Of a DNA stretch of 64,000 nucleotides, positions 17,260 to 25,526 are shown in pieces. This DNA is from Brevibacillus reuszeri (GTDB lineage: Bacteria > Bacillota > Bacilli > Brevibacillales > Brevibacillaceae), in NCBI RefSeq assembly GCF_002897295.1, contig NZ_BEXF01000004.1, positions 1-64,000 on the forward strand, read 5' to 3'. Below the pieces are notes generated by a model. It was not told the DNA's origin. It ran no database searches and saw only the letters and a program-made list of their open reading frames with translations. A program made the position numbers and the translations under genes. Numbering within the stretch: position 1 is the stretch's first letter; each line of letters opens with the position of its first letter.

Positions 17260-18141
17260 ATGAGAAGTGAAGAAGACATGCTTGATTTGATCCTTGGAAT
17301 TGCTGAAAAAGATGAGCGTATTCGGGCTGTTTACATGAATGGCTCTAGAACAAATGCAAATGCACCCAAAGATATTTTTCAAGACTACGATATCGTGTAT
17401 GTTGTGACGGAAACAGCCTCATTTATCAACGATGAGCATTGGATCGAGCAATTTGGCGATCTGATTATGATACAAGAGCCTGATAAAAATGACCAAATGG
17501 TTGGCATACAGATGGATTTTGATCGGTCGTATGGATATTTAATGCTGTTTACCGATGGAAACCGGATTGATCTACATATCGAAACAAAAGAAGCCATGCA
17601 GGAGAATTACATCAAGGATAAGCTCACCATGCCCCTGCTCGATAAGGACAATTGCTTGCCGCACATCCCTGCCCCGACAGATATCGACTACCATGTGAAA
17701 AAGCCAACGGAGGCGCTTTATTTTAGCTGCTGCAATGATTTTTTGTGGTGCCTGCAAAACGTGGCGAAAGGGATATGGCGGGATGAACTGCCATACGCCA
17801 AAAGGATGTATGAATTAACGAACAGAGAATTTTTGGACCAGATGGTTTCCTGGTGGATCGGCTCGAGACATGACTTCCAAATTTCCACCGGCAAGCTGGG
17901 AAAATACTTCAAGAACGATCTTCCCGAACCTTATTGGGAGCTGTACAAGAAGACCTACTCCGATAGCGATTACGAGCATACGTGGGATGCCTTGTTTGTC
18001 ACCTGTGAATTGTTCCGCCGATTGGCACTCGATGTGGCAGATTCTCTCGGATTTACGTATCCTGCCAAAGACGATGCGAGCATGATGGAATATTTGAGCT
18101 GCGTGCGGAATTTGCCTTCTGACGCAAAGGAAATACGGTAG
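17260..18141 (+). CDS. aadK: Aminoglycoside 6-adenylyltransferase, AadK/ANT(6) type
   Basis: A 293-residue protein, close to the usual length of about 284-302. The nucleotidyltransferase core is visible at the start (RAVYMNGSRTNANAPKDIFQDYDIVYVV: GSR and the D.D metal ligands), and the family's helical second half follows. Known family members adenylylate streptomycin at position 6. The ribosome site is part of an unusual run of eight G bases (17244-17252) before the ATG. It is a lone gene with no mobile element beside it, which suggests an intrinsic chromosomal aadK rather than a transferred cassette. Confidence 0.92.
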   Translation: MRSEEDMLDLILGIAEKDERIRAVYMNGSRTNANAPKDIFQDYDIVYVVTETASFINDEHWIEQFGDLIMIQEPDKNDQMVGIQMDFDRSYGYLMLFTDGNRIDLHIETKEAMQENYIKDKLTMPLLDKDNCLPHIPAPTDIDYHVKKPTEALYFSCCNDFLWCLQNVAKGIWRDELPYAKRMYELTNREFLDQMVSWWIGSRHDFQISTGKLGKYFKNDLPEPYWELYKKTYSDSDYEHTWDALFVTCELFRRLALDVADSLGFTYPAKDDASMMEYLSCVRNLPSDAKEIR

Positions 18142-18195
18142 TAAGAGCGAGCTCGGTTTGTTGCCGGGCTCAGAACGATTTGTATATGAAAATGA

Positions 18196-18501
18196 TTCAG
18201 TTTAGAAAGAGGGCTTGCAAGATATGGAAACATCATTCGGCGCGCTTCGGTAACAGCCCTGCTGGATTGGCTAGAGAAGAGAAATTGGATTTCCAGAGAG
18301 CAGAGCTCAACAGACCGCCGTATGGTTCATGTCAGGATTACGACAGAAGGGCGAGCACTGGTAGAAGCCGTTCTTCCTACCTTTTGGTCTACCTCCTCCT
18401 CGTTAGTTAGTGAGCTTGAGCCAGATGAACAACAAGTATTCGAGAAGGTTCTAGTAAAATTGAACAGCGTGATAGAGAATCGGTTAGGGGTAGGAAGATA
18501 A
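18196..18501 (+). pseudogene. C-terminal remnant of a MarR-family regulator
   Basis: A reading frame of about 102 codons without a credible start codon ends at 18501. Its product contains the second half of a MarR winged helix (RASVTALLDWLEKRNWISRE, then a DRRMVHVRITTEGRALVE wing) and the dimer helices. The N-terminal third is absent, because an in-frame TGA lies at 18193. It is followed by a palindrome and an MFS remnant, the usual MarR-efflux pump arrangement. Both members are truncated. Confidence 0.8.
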
Positions 18502-18515
18502 ATTTCGAATAATAA

Positions 18516-18528
18516 TTAGATTGTCTAA
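18516..18528 (+). promoter_or_regulatory. Inverted repeat between MarR and MFS remnants
   Basis: TTAGATTGTCTAA has perfect 5-bp arms around TTG. Its position between the MarR remnant and the transporter remnant suggests a surviving MarR operator. Confidence 0.5.
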
Positions 18529-18580
18529 CTATATTTCCGGGTACTTTTTCTCATACAATTAAGCGAAAGAGGTGTGTTTT

Positions 18581-18934
18581 ATGCTGCGTTTTGCCCTTGC
18601 CGTGGCGATTGTCGGACTTGCAGCAATGGGGTTAACCACATCTCTTCCTCTCTTAGTTGCCATAAGCGTACTGTTCGTCGCCGGAATCGCCTTGGCTGTA
18701 CCGTCTCTCGTAGCACTTGTGGGGCAATTGGGAGGGAAGTCTCGCGGGATTGCCGTGTCCGTTTATACGTTTATCCTATTTGTGGGAACGAGCCTAGGTC
18801 CGATCATCTCGATTCGCTTCATGGAAGTAGGGGGCTATACACAAACGTTCATTTTGCTGGCTTTGATCTTGACTCTGGGATTAGTGGCAGCGTCGTTGAT
18901 AGGTGAAAAAGCTTCGGTAAGTAAAAGTGTTTGA
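18581..18934 (+). pseudogene. C-terminal third of an MFS transporter
   Basis: About 117 residues forming roughly four membrane helices. They match the last part of a 12-helix major-facilitator drug-efflux protein (LPLLVAISVLFVAGIALAVPS, ISIRFMEVGGYTQTF). A full MFS protein has about 400 residues, so two thirds are missing. A ribosome site (AAAGAGGTG) still precedes the ATG, so a short product could be made. Transport activity is unlikely. Confidence 0.75.
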
Positions 18935-18974
18935 TATATACTATAGTTATGCTGGTATATGGGAGGAAATATAA

Positions 18975-19388
18975 ATGCCAAAAGAGCTTTGGATCAACCT
19001 GCCCGTGAAAGACCTGAAAAAAGCAAAAGAGTTTTACGCTGCACTAGAATTTTCGTTTCATCCTCGCCATGAAAAAAGTGACGAGGTAGCGGGACTCATC
19101 ATCGGAGAACATAAAGTATTGGTGATGCTGTTTCCCGAAAGTGCTTTCAAAAGCTTTACGCGAAACGAGCTGGCTGACACCAGACAAGGCACAGAGGTAT
19201 TGCTCTCCATTGACGCACAAAGCAAAGCAGAGGTTGATGAGTTGATTCAGAAGGCGAGGCAGGCAGGGGGAGCAATATTTGCCGAGCCAAGCGAACAAGG
19301 CTTCATGTATGGTGCTGGCTTTGCAGATGTGGACGGTCATCGCTGGAATGTATTGTATATGGACATGAGTCAGATGCCACAGGCATAA
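18975..19388 (+). CDS. VOC-family (glyoxalase/bleomycin-resistance fold) protein
   Basis: A 137-residue protein with two beta-alpha-beta-beta-beta modules. It begins ELWINLPVKDLKKAKEFYAALEFSF and ends with ADVDGHRWNVLYMDM. The members most like it are annotated as glyoxalase/extradiol-dioxygenase-like proteins without known substrate. The GGAGG site is 7-8 nt before the ATG. A terminator follows. Confidence 0.85.
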   Translation: MPKELWINLPVKDLKKAKEFYAALEFSFHPRHEKSDEVAGLIIGEHKVLVMLFPESAFKSFTRNELADTRQGTEVLLSIDAQSKAEVDELIQKARQAGGAIFAEPSEQGFMYGAGFADVDGHRWNVLYMDMSQMPQA

Positions 19389-19408
19389 GCAGACAAAGGA
19401 TAGACGAG

Positions 19409-19440
19409 ACCCTTGGATATTTGTATACCAAGGGTTTTTT
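19409..19440 (+). terminator. Terminator of the VOC gene
   Basis: ACCCTTGG and ACCAAGGGT form the stem, followed by T6. Confidence 0.82.
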
Positions 19441-19558
19441 GTTTGAAAGATAGCTAGAATGCGTCAATAAAGGTTTTTTGGCAGAGAGGAAGGGGAATCG
19501 CGAGGGTTGTGGAAAAATATAGAAAAAGGAGAGGGGTTAGGAAGGGGAGGAACTACGG

Positions 19559-20011
19559 GTGAGAGTTTTGTTATCCATACAATCGGCGCTATTAGTTCTA
19601 TTCGTATTGCTGACTGGCTGTTCGACGAATACCAGCGTAACTCAAAATATCGTCTATGAGAACACTGCGCACAAATTCAAAATTGAGCTTCCAGCAACAT
19701 GGGCTGAAAAGTATGAAGTCATCGAGACGGAAAGCAGAGTCGTATTTGTAAATAAAGCGAATAAAGAAGCAGCAGGCGGTGAGCTGTTTCAAATCGAGGT
19801 TTGGACACAGGAAAAGTGGAAAGCAGAGGGAGAGGAGCTCGCCCAAATCATCCGTTTAACCAAGTTGGCAGAAGCAAACGGTGAGGTCTACACGTTTCGT
19901 ACACCAACTGATGTGCAATATACGGCTACAGATGAAAGCTTGAAAAAAGCGTATAACGATATGTTTCAAGATGTCGAAAAAATCAAAGAGACCTTTCAAC
20001 TAATCAAATAG
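19559..20011 (+). CDS. Predicted lipoprotein of unknown function
   Basis: A 150-residue protein with a GTG start behind GGGGAGGAAC. A type-II signal peptide ends at the lipobox LTGC (Cys21). The mature part contains FKIELPATWAEKYEVIE, reminiscent of PsbP/LpqN-like surface domains, and a charged C-terminus. It stands alone between two transcription units. The function is unknown. Confidence 0.75.
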   Translation: MRVLLSIQSALLVLFVLLTGCSTNTSVTQNIVYENTAHKFKIELPATWAEKYEVIETESRVVFVNKANKEAAGGELFQIEVWTQEKWKAEGEELAQIIRLTKLAEANGEVYTFRTPTDVQYTATDESLKKAYNDMFQDVEKIKETFQLIK

Positions 20012-20123
20012 CAGCCTAGAATAGCATTGAGGGGACTGGTTGAAGCGCTCGGATTCCAAGGAAACAAAACGAATTGTGGCGAGAGCAAAAAGAAGCCTGG
20101 ATAAGAAGTGAAAAATTCAACTG

Positions 20124-20152
20124 TTGACAATATAGATCGCATGCCATATAAT
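20124..20152 (+). promoter_or_regulatory. Consensus sigma-A promoter of the leuA T-box
   Basis: TTGACA, exactly 17 nt, TATAAT: a perfect consensus. It predicts a strong constitutive start about 7 nt downstream, with control left to the T-box. Confidence 0.85.
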
Positions 20153-20159
20153 TTCCAAT

Positions 20160-20437
20160 AAATTAAGACTTTCGCAAATAAATCAAAATGTTACGATTAG
20201 AAATAGTAGAAGTGCAATGATCTTTCAGAGAGCCGTTGGTTGGTGCGAAACGGTAGTAGAATTCACTTCGAACTCGTCTATGAACAGCTGCCTGACAATG
20301 TAGGGTAAGCCGGAATTCCACCGTTACAGGGATAGATGGTGATGGCCATCGAATGAGCTCATTTCTTAAATGAAATGAATTAGAGTGGTACCGCGGGTTC
20401 AACCTCGTCTCTATACGTAGAGACGGGGTTTTTTTGT
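20160..20437 (+). ncRNA. T-box riboswitch, leucine-type (specifier CTC)
   Basis: The leader carries the invariant T-box sequence GAGTGGTACCGCGG (20384-20397). It ends in a terminator hairpin (CCTCGTCTCTA with TAGAGACGGGG, then T7). In the stem-I region the likely specifier loop GAACTCG contains CTC at 20273-20275, a leucine codon, in agreement with the downstream leuA. Uncharged tRNA-Leu should favour the antiterminator and allow transcription of leuA. Confidence 0.88.
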
Positions 20438-20518
20438 TGGTTAAATTCCGGGTTTAACCGACCCCGCTTGATATATAGGGCTTATAAAGAAAAAAACATG
20501 GTCTAGGAGGAAATGAAG

Positions 20519-22069
20519 ATGAACCGTAAAATTATCGTTTTGGATACGACTCTGCGCGACGGGGAGCAAGTTCCGGGCGCCAAGCTGAACGTCAATCAAA
20601 AGGTGGAGTTTGCCCAGCAGCTAAAGCGTCTTCGTGTAGACATGATCGAAGCCGGTTTTCCTGCCTCATCTGAAGGCGATTTTCAAGCGGTACAGGAGAT
20701 TGCACGCAGCGTTGGAGACACGGTTTCCATTACTGCCCTCGCACGCGCTGTAAAAGGCGATATCGATTCGGTATACAATAGCATCAAGCTCGCGCAAAAT
20801 CCGTTCATTCATATCGTTTTAGGGACATCCAACATTCACGTAGAAAAGAAATTCAACCGCTCCAAGGATGCTGTTTTGCAGCAAGGGGTAGACGCGGTAA
20901 AATATGCGAAAACATTACTCCCGCATGTGCAATACTCAACAGAGGATGCATCGCGGTCGGAGTTTGAATATTTGTGGAAAACGATTGAGGCGGTTGTCAA
21001 AGCTGGCGCAACGATCATCAACGTGCCAGATACAGTTGGCTACGCGGTTCCTGAGGAATTCGGGGATTTGATCCGCCGTATCAACGATCGCTTGAAAAAC
21101 CTCAATCCAGACGTGATTCTCAGTGTCCATTGTCATAATGACCTCGGGATGGCGACAGCCAATACACTCAGTGCGATCAAAAATGGCGCAGAAAAAGTAG
21201 AGTGTACGATCAACGGATTGGGTGAGCGGGCTGGTAATACATCACTGGAGGAAGTCGTAATGGGCCTCAAGGTGAGAGAGAACTTCTACCAAGCGTCTAC
21301 GGGTATTAAGACGCCAGAGCTGCTGCGCACCTCCCGTTTGCTTACATACCTGACAGGTTTGGATGTTCAGGTAAACAAAGCGATTACAGGTGAAAATGCT
21401 TTTGCCCATTCCTCAGGTATTCACCAGGATGGCTTGCTGAAGGATAAGCAGGTATACGAAATTATCGAGCCAGAAGAAGTCGGAGCAGAGAGTATGGAGC
21501 TGATTTTGACTGCTCGCTCTGGACGTCATGCCTTCAAAAATGCAGTTGAAAAGATGGGCTTTGAAATCGGCGACACCGAGGATTTTGAGGTGCTGTTCGA
21601 TAAGTTCCTCAAATTGGCTGACTCCAAAAAAGAAGTATACGACCATGATGTGTTTTACCTGGTGACGAATCACCGGATGATGGACGTAAACAGCGGTCAT
21701 CTGTATGAGCTGGAAGCCTTCCAGGTCGTCACCAATGACGTCTATCCGACAGCAACAGTAAAGCTGCGCAAAGGCGGAGAAATTTTCAAAGACAGTGCTG
21801 TAGGCGACGGCCCGATCGATGCCCTGTACACCGTCATTAAGACGTTGGTAGGAATAGATGTAGAGCTGAAGGATTACAAAATCAACAGCTTGTCCAGAGG
21901 CAAGGAAGCGATTGGACGGGTCAATATCCGCATCGCTTACCAAGACAAGATTTACTCTGGCCGGGCGATGGACACCGATATCATCAAAGCGAGTGCAATG
22001 GCTTTCTTGAACGGAATCAATGCTGTCTTGCTCGATGTGACGAACGAGAGCCTCAGCGCAGTGAATTAA
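20519..22069 (+). CDS. leuA: 2-isopropylmalate synthase
   Basis: A 516-residue protein of standard LeuA length. The ATG at 20519 is preferred over the one at 20513 because AGGAGG lies 8 nt from it. An HMGL-type TIM barrel has the catalytic LDTTLRDGEQVPGA, the metal-binding HCHNDLGMA and GLGERAGN. A linker (SGIHQDGLLKD) and the C-terminal LeuA dimer/allosteric domain with GDGPIDALY follow. It condenses acetyl-CoA with 2-oxoisovalerate, the first step of leucine synthesis. It is not followed by leuB/C/D: a terminator comes directly after it. It is therefore a stand-alone, T-box-controlled copy. Confidence 0.94.
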   Translation: MNRKIIVLDTTLRDGEQVPGAKLNVNQKVEFAQQLKRLRVDMIEAGFPASSEGDFQAVQEIARSVGDTVSITALARAVKGDIDSVYNSIKLAQNPFIHIVLGTSNIHVEKKFNRSKDAVLQQGVDAVKYAKTLLPHVQYSTEDASRSEFEYLWKTIEAVVKAGATIINVPDTVGYAVPEEFGDLIRRINDRLKNLNPDVILSVHCHNDLGMATANTLSAIKNGAEKVECTINGLGERAGNTSLEEVVMGLKVRENFYQASTGIKTPELLRTSRLLTYLTGLDVQVNKAITGENAFAHSSGIHQDGLLKDKQVYEIIEPEEVGAESMELILTARSGRHAFKNAVEKMGFEIGDTEDFEVLFDKFLKLADSKKEVYDHDVFYLVTNHRMMDVNSGHLYELEAFQVVTNDVYPTATVKLRKGGEIFKDSAVGDGPIDALYTVIKTLVGIDVELKDYKINSLSRGKEAIGRVNIRIAYQDKIYSGRAMDTDIIKASAMAFLNGINAVLLDVTNESLSAVN

Positions 22070-22100
22070 TTTCGTAATAGCACACATGATAGGACCCGAA

Positions 22101-22127
22101 AACCCGTTGGCATGCCAATGGGTTTTT
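22101..22127 (+). terminator. Terminator of leuA
   Basis: AACCCGTTGGCA and TGCCAATGGGTT pair with no loop bases between the arms; T5 follows. Confidence 0.85.
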
Positions 22128-22231
22128 GCCTTTTGGAAATGAAATTGAACCAGAATATTTATCCAATCGTAGCGGCAAAATATGGCTTGTAAATGCAAAT
22201 GTTCAACTACATCGATTCAGGAGGGCTACAG

Positions 22232-23806
22232 GTGACGAAGGAATCGCAAGACAACCATATTTTGACGAATCGGCAAGGGCATCCCATCACGAATAATCAA
22301 AACATCAGAACCGTCGGCAATCGCGGTCCGGGTACATTGGAAAATTACGATTTCATCGAAAAAATCAGCCACTTTGATCGCGAGCGGATTCCCGAGCGTG
22401 TTGTTCATGCCCGTGGTGCTGGGGCGCACGGCTATTTCGAGGCGTATGGAGCTGTAGGTAACGAACCGGTGTCCAAATATACACGGGCGAAGCTGTTTCA
22501 GGAAAAGGGCAAGCAAACCCCGGTATTCGTCCGCTTTTCTTCAGTTATACATGGAGGTCATTCTCCGGAAACCTTGCGCGATCCACGTGGCTTTGCCGTC
22601 AAATTTTATACAGAAGACGGAAACTGGGACTTGGTCGGCAATAACCTGAAGATTTTCTTTATCCGCGATGCAATGAAATTCCCGGATATGGTCCATGCCT
22701 TTAAACCAGACCCAGTGACAAACATTCAAGATGGCGAGCGCTTCTTTGATTTTTGTGCCAGCTCCCCCGAAACCTTTCACATGGTGACCTTTGTATATTC
22801 GCCTTGGGGGATTCCTGCGAACTATCGGATGATGCAGGGCTCAGGCGTGAATACATACAAATGGGTAAACAGCGAGGGAGAAGCGGTCCTCGTGAAATAC
22901 CATTGGGAGCCGAAGCAAGGTATCAAAAACTTAACGCAAAAAGAAGCGAGTGAAATTCAGGCGACGAATTTTAATCATGCCACACAAGATTTATACCAAG
23001 CGATTGAGCGTGGTGAATATCCCGAATGGGAGCTGCTCGTCCAAATTATGAGCGATGGAGAGCATCCTGAGCTCGACTTTGATCCACTCGACGATACAAA
23101 GCTATGGCCAGAGGATCAATTCCCGTGGCTGCCAGTCGGGAAAATGGTGCTGAACCGAAATCCGGAAGACTATTTTACAGAGGTGGAGCAGGTCGCATTC
23201 GGTACGGGAGTCCTGGTAGACGGTCTTGACTTCTCAGATGACAAAATGCTGCAAGGCCGGACGTTTTCTTATTCCGATACACAGCGCTACCGCGTAGGTC
23301 CGAACTATTTGCAGCTCCCGATCAATGCCCCGAAAAAACAGGTGGCGACGAATCAGCGAGGCGGTCAAATGCAATACACAGTCGACCTCGCACCAGGGCA
23401 AAACCCGCATATCAATTATGAACCGTCCATTTTGGGTGGGCTAAAGGAAGCGACCCAGCCTGGAAAAGAATACACCCCGTTCATTGAGGGTGAGCTGGTT
23501 CGCGCATCGATCGATAGGCAAAGCAACACGAAGCAAGCGGGTGAAACCTACCGCAAATTCGAGGCTTGGGAAAAAGACGATCTGATCTCCAATCTGGTTG
23601 CTGATCTCGCTTCCTGTGACGAGCGGATTCAAAAGAAAATGATCGCACTCGCAGAGGAAGCCGACGAGGAGTATGGAAGACGACTACGAGAAGGCTTGGA
23701 AAAAGCGATAAAGAGCGGCTCCAGCCAAAAGCCGCTTGGGAACCGTGGCGGAGATAAAGCGCCACAGGAGGCTGTACAGAAGGGGCATGAAGCAGAGCCT
23801 TATTAA
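22232..23806 (+). CDS. Monofunctional haem catalase
   Basis: A protein of about 524 residues starting at GTG behind CAGGAGGG; the in-frame ATG at 22193 lies upstream of that site and is not used in my reading. Catalase landmarks are the catalytic His in [19 protein letters not shown], the Asn region [11 protein letters not shown], and the proximal haem tyrosine in [19 protein letters not shown]. It splits hydrogen peroxide to water and oxygen. The length marks a small-subunit (KatA-like) enzyme. No PerR box was recognised upstream. Confidence 0.93.
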   Translation: MTKESQDNHILTNRQGHPITNNQNIRTVGNRGPGTLENYDFIEKISHFDRERIPERVVHARGAGAHGYFEAYGAVGNEPVSKYTRAKLFQEKGKQTPVFVRFSSVIHGGHSPETLRDPRGFAVKFYTEDGNWDLVGNNLKIFFIRDAMKFPDMVHAFKPDPVTNIQDGERFFDFCASSPETFHMVTFVYSPWGIPANYRMMQGSGVNTYKWVNSEGEAVLVKYHWEPKQGIKNLTQKEASEIQATNFNHATQDLYQAIERGEYPEWELLVQIMSDGEHPELDFDPLDDTKLWPEDQFPWLPVGKMVLNRNPEDYFTEVEQVAFGTGVLVDGLDFSDDKMLQGRTFSYSDTQRYRVGPNYLQLPINAPKKQVATNQRGGQMQYTVDLAPGQNPHINYEPSILGGLKEATQPGKEYTPFIEGELVRASIDRQSNTKQAGETYRKFEAWEKDDLISNLVADLASCDERIQKKMIALAEEADEEYGRRLREGLEKAIKSGSSQKPLGNRGGDKAPQEAVQKGHEAEPY

Positions 23807-23816
23807 GCAAATAGGT

Positions 23817-23860
23817 AGCAGCCAGGAGGAACAAGGGCAGTCCTCGTGGCTGCTTTTTAT
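23817..23860 (+). terminator. Terminator of the catalase gene
   Basis: AGCAGCCA with TGGCTGCT plus an inner GGA/TCC pairing, then T5. It sits just before the convergent gene's stop. Confidence 0.8.
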
Positions 23861-24484
23861 TTATCCGAAGCGGTACTGACAAGATGCCGAACCCAGCCAC
23901 GTGTGAGGATTGCCTGCCCAACACCAGCCAAGCTTCGGCTTGCCTTCACTGATCCATAAAGCAGTCACCCTCTTATCACCACAGCGAGAGGCGAGCAAGG
24001 AAAAACCGTTATTTTTCTTTACTACCTCGGGAAAATGGGTGATCAGGGCAACTCCTTCTTCGATTGTTAACGGAGAGCGATTTTCGTTTTTGATCATCTC
24101 CATCGCTTGTATTGGGGTGACATTTAGCGTTTCTTGTCCTGTATCAATATCGACGAGCAAATAGGCGAACCCTTCTGGCAGTTCAATTCCTTCGATTGGT
24201 GTAAAACGGTTGAGTTCCTCAGAGGCCATGATGCTAAACCCGGCTTTATTTTTCCTCTCGACTAGCTGCATCGCCCGTTCCGCGTCGATCCACTCACGTT
24301 TGATAACAATGACAAACGGAACCTCCCCTTTTTGTGCGGATACCCCGATATGCTCCAGCTCCACAATCTTTTGGCGGAGAGGTTCAAGCTGTTTTCGGAA
24401 GTCCTCTTCACTCTTGTCCGTAATACTGGGATAGCCTTTTTGAATGAGATTGCTGATTTGACGCTCAAACTCTTGCTGTAACAT
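23861..24484 (-). CDS. DUF5701-like protein of unknown function
   Basis: A 207-residue soluble protein with no signal peptide or membrane segment. The C-terminal block FSLLASRCGDKRVTALWISE, followed by KPKLGWCWAGNPHTWLGSAS, is strikingly conserved-looking. I associate it with DUF5701 proteins of Bacilli and actinobacteria. The Cys, Trp and His residues there could form a site, but no reaction is known. It is a single gene, convergent with catalase. Confidence 0.7.
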   Translation of the reverse strand: MLQQEFERQISNLIQKGYPSITDKSEEDFRKQLEPLRQKIVELEHIGVSAQKGEVPFVIVIKREWIDAERAMQLVERKNKAGFSIMASEELNRFTPIEGIELPEGFAYLLVDIDTGQETLNVTPIQAMEMIKNENRSPLTIEEGVALITHFPEVVKKNNGFSLLASRCGDKRVTALWISEGKPKLGWCWAGNPHTWLGSASCQYRFG

Positions 24485-24677
24485 ACGGCAGGTACCTCCT
24501 TCAATTCCCGTTATGCTCTTTTTCTGTAGCTTTGTTGCGAATACGACTTTATCTTACAACAGTGAAGCGAATTGGAAGCTTTGATGATTGAAAGTGTTTA
24601 ATTAAAGCGCTTATACTACCAATAACCTTATAATCTTACTTTAATCTTTTGTAGATACGTGCACGAGGTGATCACGA

Positions 24678-25391
24678 TTGATGAGACCAATCGATATCGC
24701 AAGGAGACTTGGGCTGAGCACGAGCACCTTACGCAATTATGAGCGACAAGGACTGGTTCCACCAAGTCAGCGCTCGTCAACTGGCTATCGGATGTATACA
24801 CAAGAACATCTCGCTTATTTCGAATGCATCGAGGCAATGTCTCCAGGCTTCGGGATGGAAATAACGGCACAGGTTGTTCGAGGGCTGCAAGCAAAACAGG
24901 TGGATTCAGTCCTCTGGATGGTTACGAAATCACAAGCGGATTTGTACCGTGATCGACAGTTAGCTGAGAAAAATATTCAGATGCTGGAAAGCCAAGAAAA
25001 GGAGACGAGCAGCAGGGAGGAGAGGACAGAGCTAGAGTGGATGACGATCGGTGAGGCTTCGGCAGAGACCTCGATACCCGCCTCAACCATACGGCACTGG
25101 GAAAAGATAGGGCTGATCACATTGGAGCGTGACCCGCAAAATGGCTATCGCAGGATCAATCGTTCTCAGCTGCGTAAAATTTCACTTTTGCGCACATTAC
25201 GTTCGGCTGTTTATTCGGATACAGTTGTCCAGCTCAAACAGGCTATCGCAGAGCTGAATCATGAAGATGTAGCCCACGCGAGAAAAATTGCCCAACAGAC
25301 AGCACAATATTTGGACAAGATGAATCAAAAACAGCTGCGTGGCATGTACTATTTGTATGCCTTGTGCCGATCCCTTCAGTTGTTAGAGTAA
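24678..25391 (+). CDS. Regulator with two MerR-type DNA-binding domains
   Basis: A 237-residue protein starting at TTG 24678 or ATG 24681 behind GAGGTGA. The first MerR domain is at residues 3-70 (IDIARRLGLSTSTLRNYERQGLVP, GYRMYTQEHL). The second is at about 120-190 (MTIGEASAETSIPASTIRHWEKIGLI, GYRRINRSQLRKI). Both keep the helix-turn-helix and wing, and no ligand domain with Cys follows. Two fused domains could bind one operator without dimerising, or two half-sites. It lies directly upstream of htpG but has its own unit. Confidence 0.85.
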   Translation: MMRPIDIARRLGLSTSTLRNYERQGLVPPSQRSSTGYRMYTQEHLAYFECIEAMSPGFGMEITAQVVRGLQAKQVDSVLWMVTKSQADLYRDRQLAEKNIQMLESQEKETSSREERTELEWMTIGEASAETSIPASTIRHWEKIGLITLERDPQNGYRRINRSQLRKISLLRTLRSAVYSDTVVQLKQAIAELNHEDVAHARKIAQQTAQYLDKMNQKQLRGMYYLYALCRSLQLLE

Positions 25392-25400
25392 AGACACATA

Positions 25401-25429
25401 TTGACAGAAAAATGGAAGACTGCTATAAA
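25401..25429 (+). promoter_or_regulatory. Sigma-A promoter of htpG
   Basis: TTGACA, 17 nt, TATAAA. The CIRCE element begins about 10 bp after the -10 box. Confidence 0.85.
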
Positions 25430-25438
25430 AAATAATGA

Positions 25439-25465
25439 ATAGCACTCTCGGGGTGAGAGTGCTAA
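25439..25465 (+). promoter_or_regulatory. CIRCE element (HrcA operator)
   Basis: ATAGCACTC, a 9-nt spacer, GAGTGCTAA. This equals the CIRCE consensus TTAGCACTC-N9-GAGTGCTAA with one mismatch. It lies in the early transcribed region, where HrcA blocks transcription in known systems. Confidence 0.93.
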
Positions 25466-25526
25466 CATAAGCCTATGACCATAAAACAAACTCTTTTATG
25501 ACGTAGCTGAGAAGGGAGCAATTCGA

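Noticed and set aside
18142..18180. GAGCTCGG/CCGGGCTC hairpin after aadK as terminator
   Set aside because: It pairs well but no T run follows.
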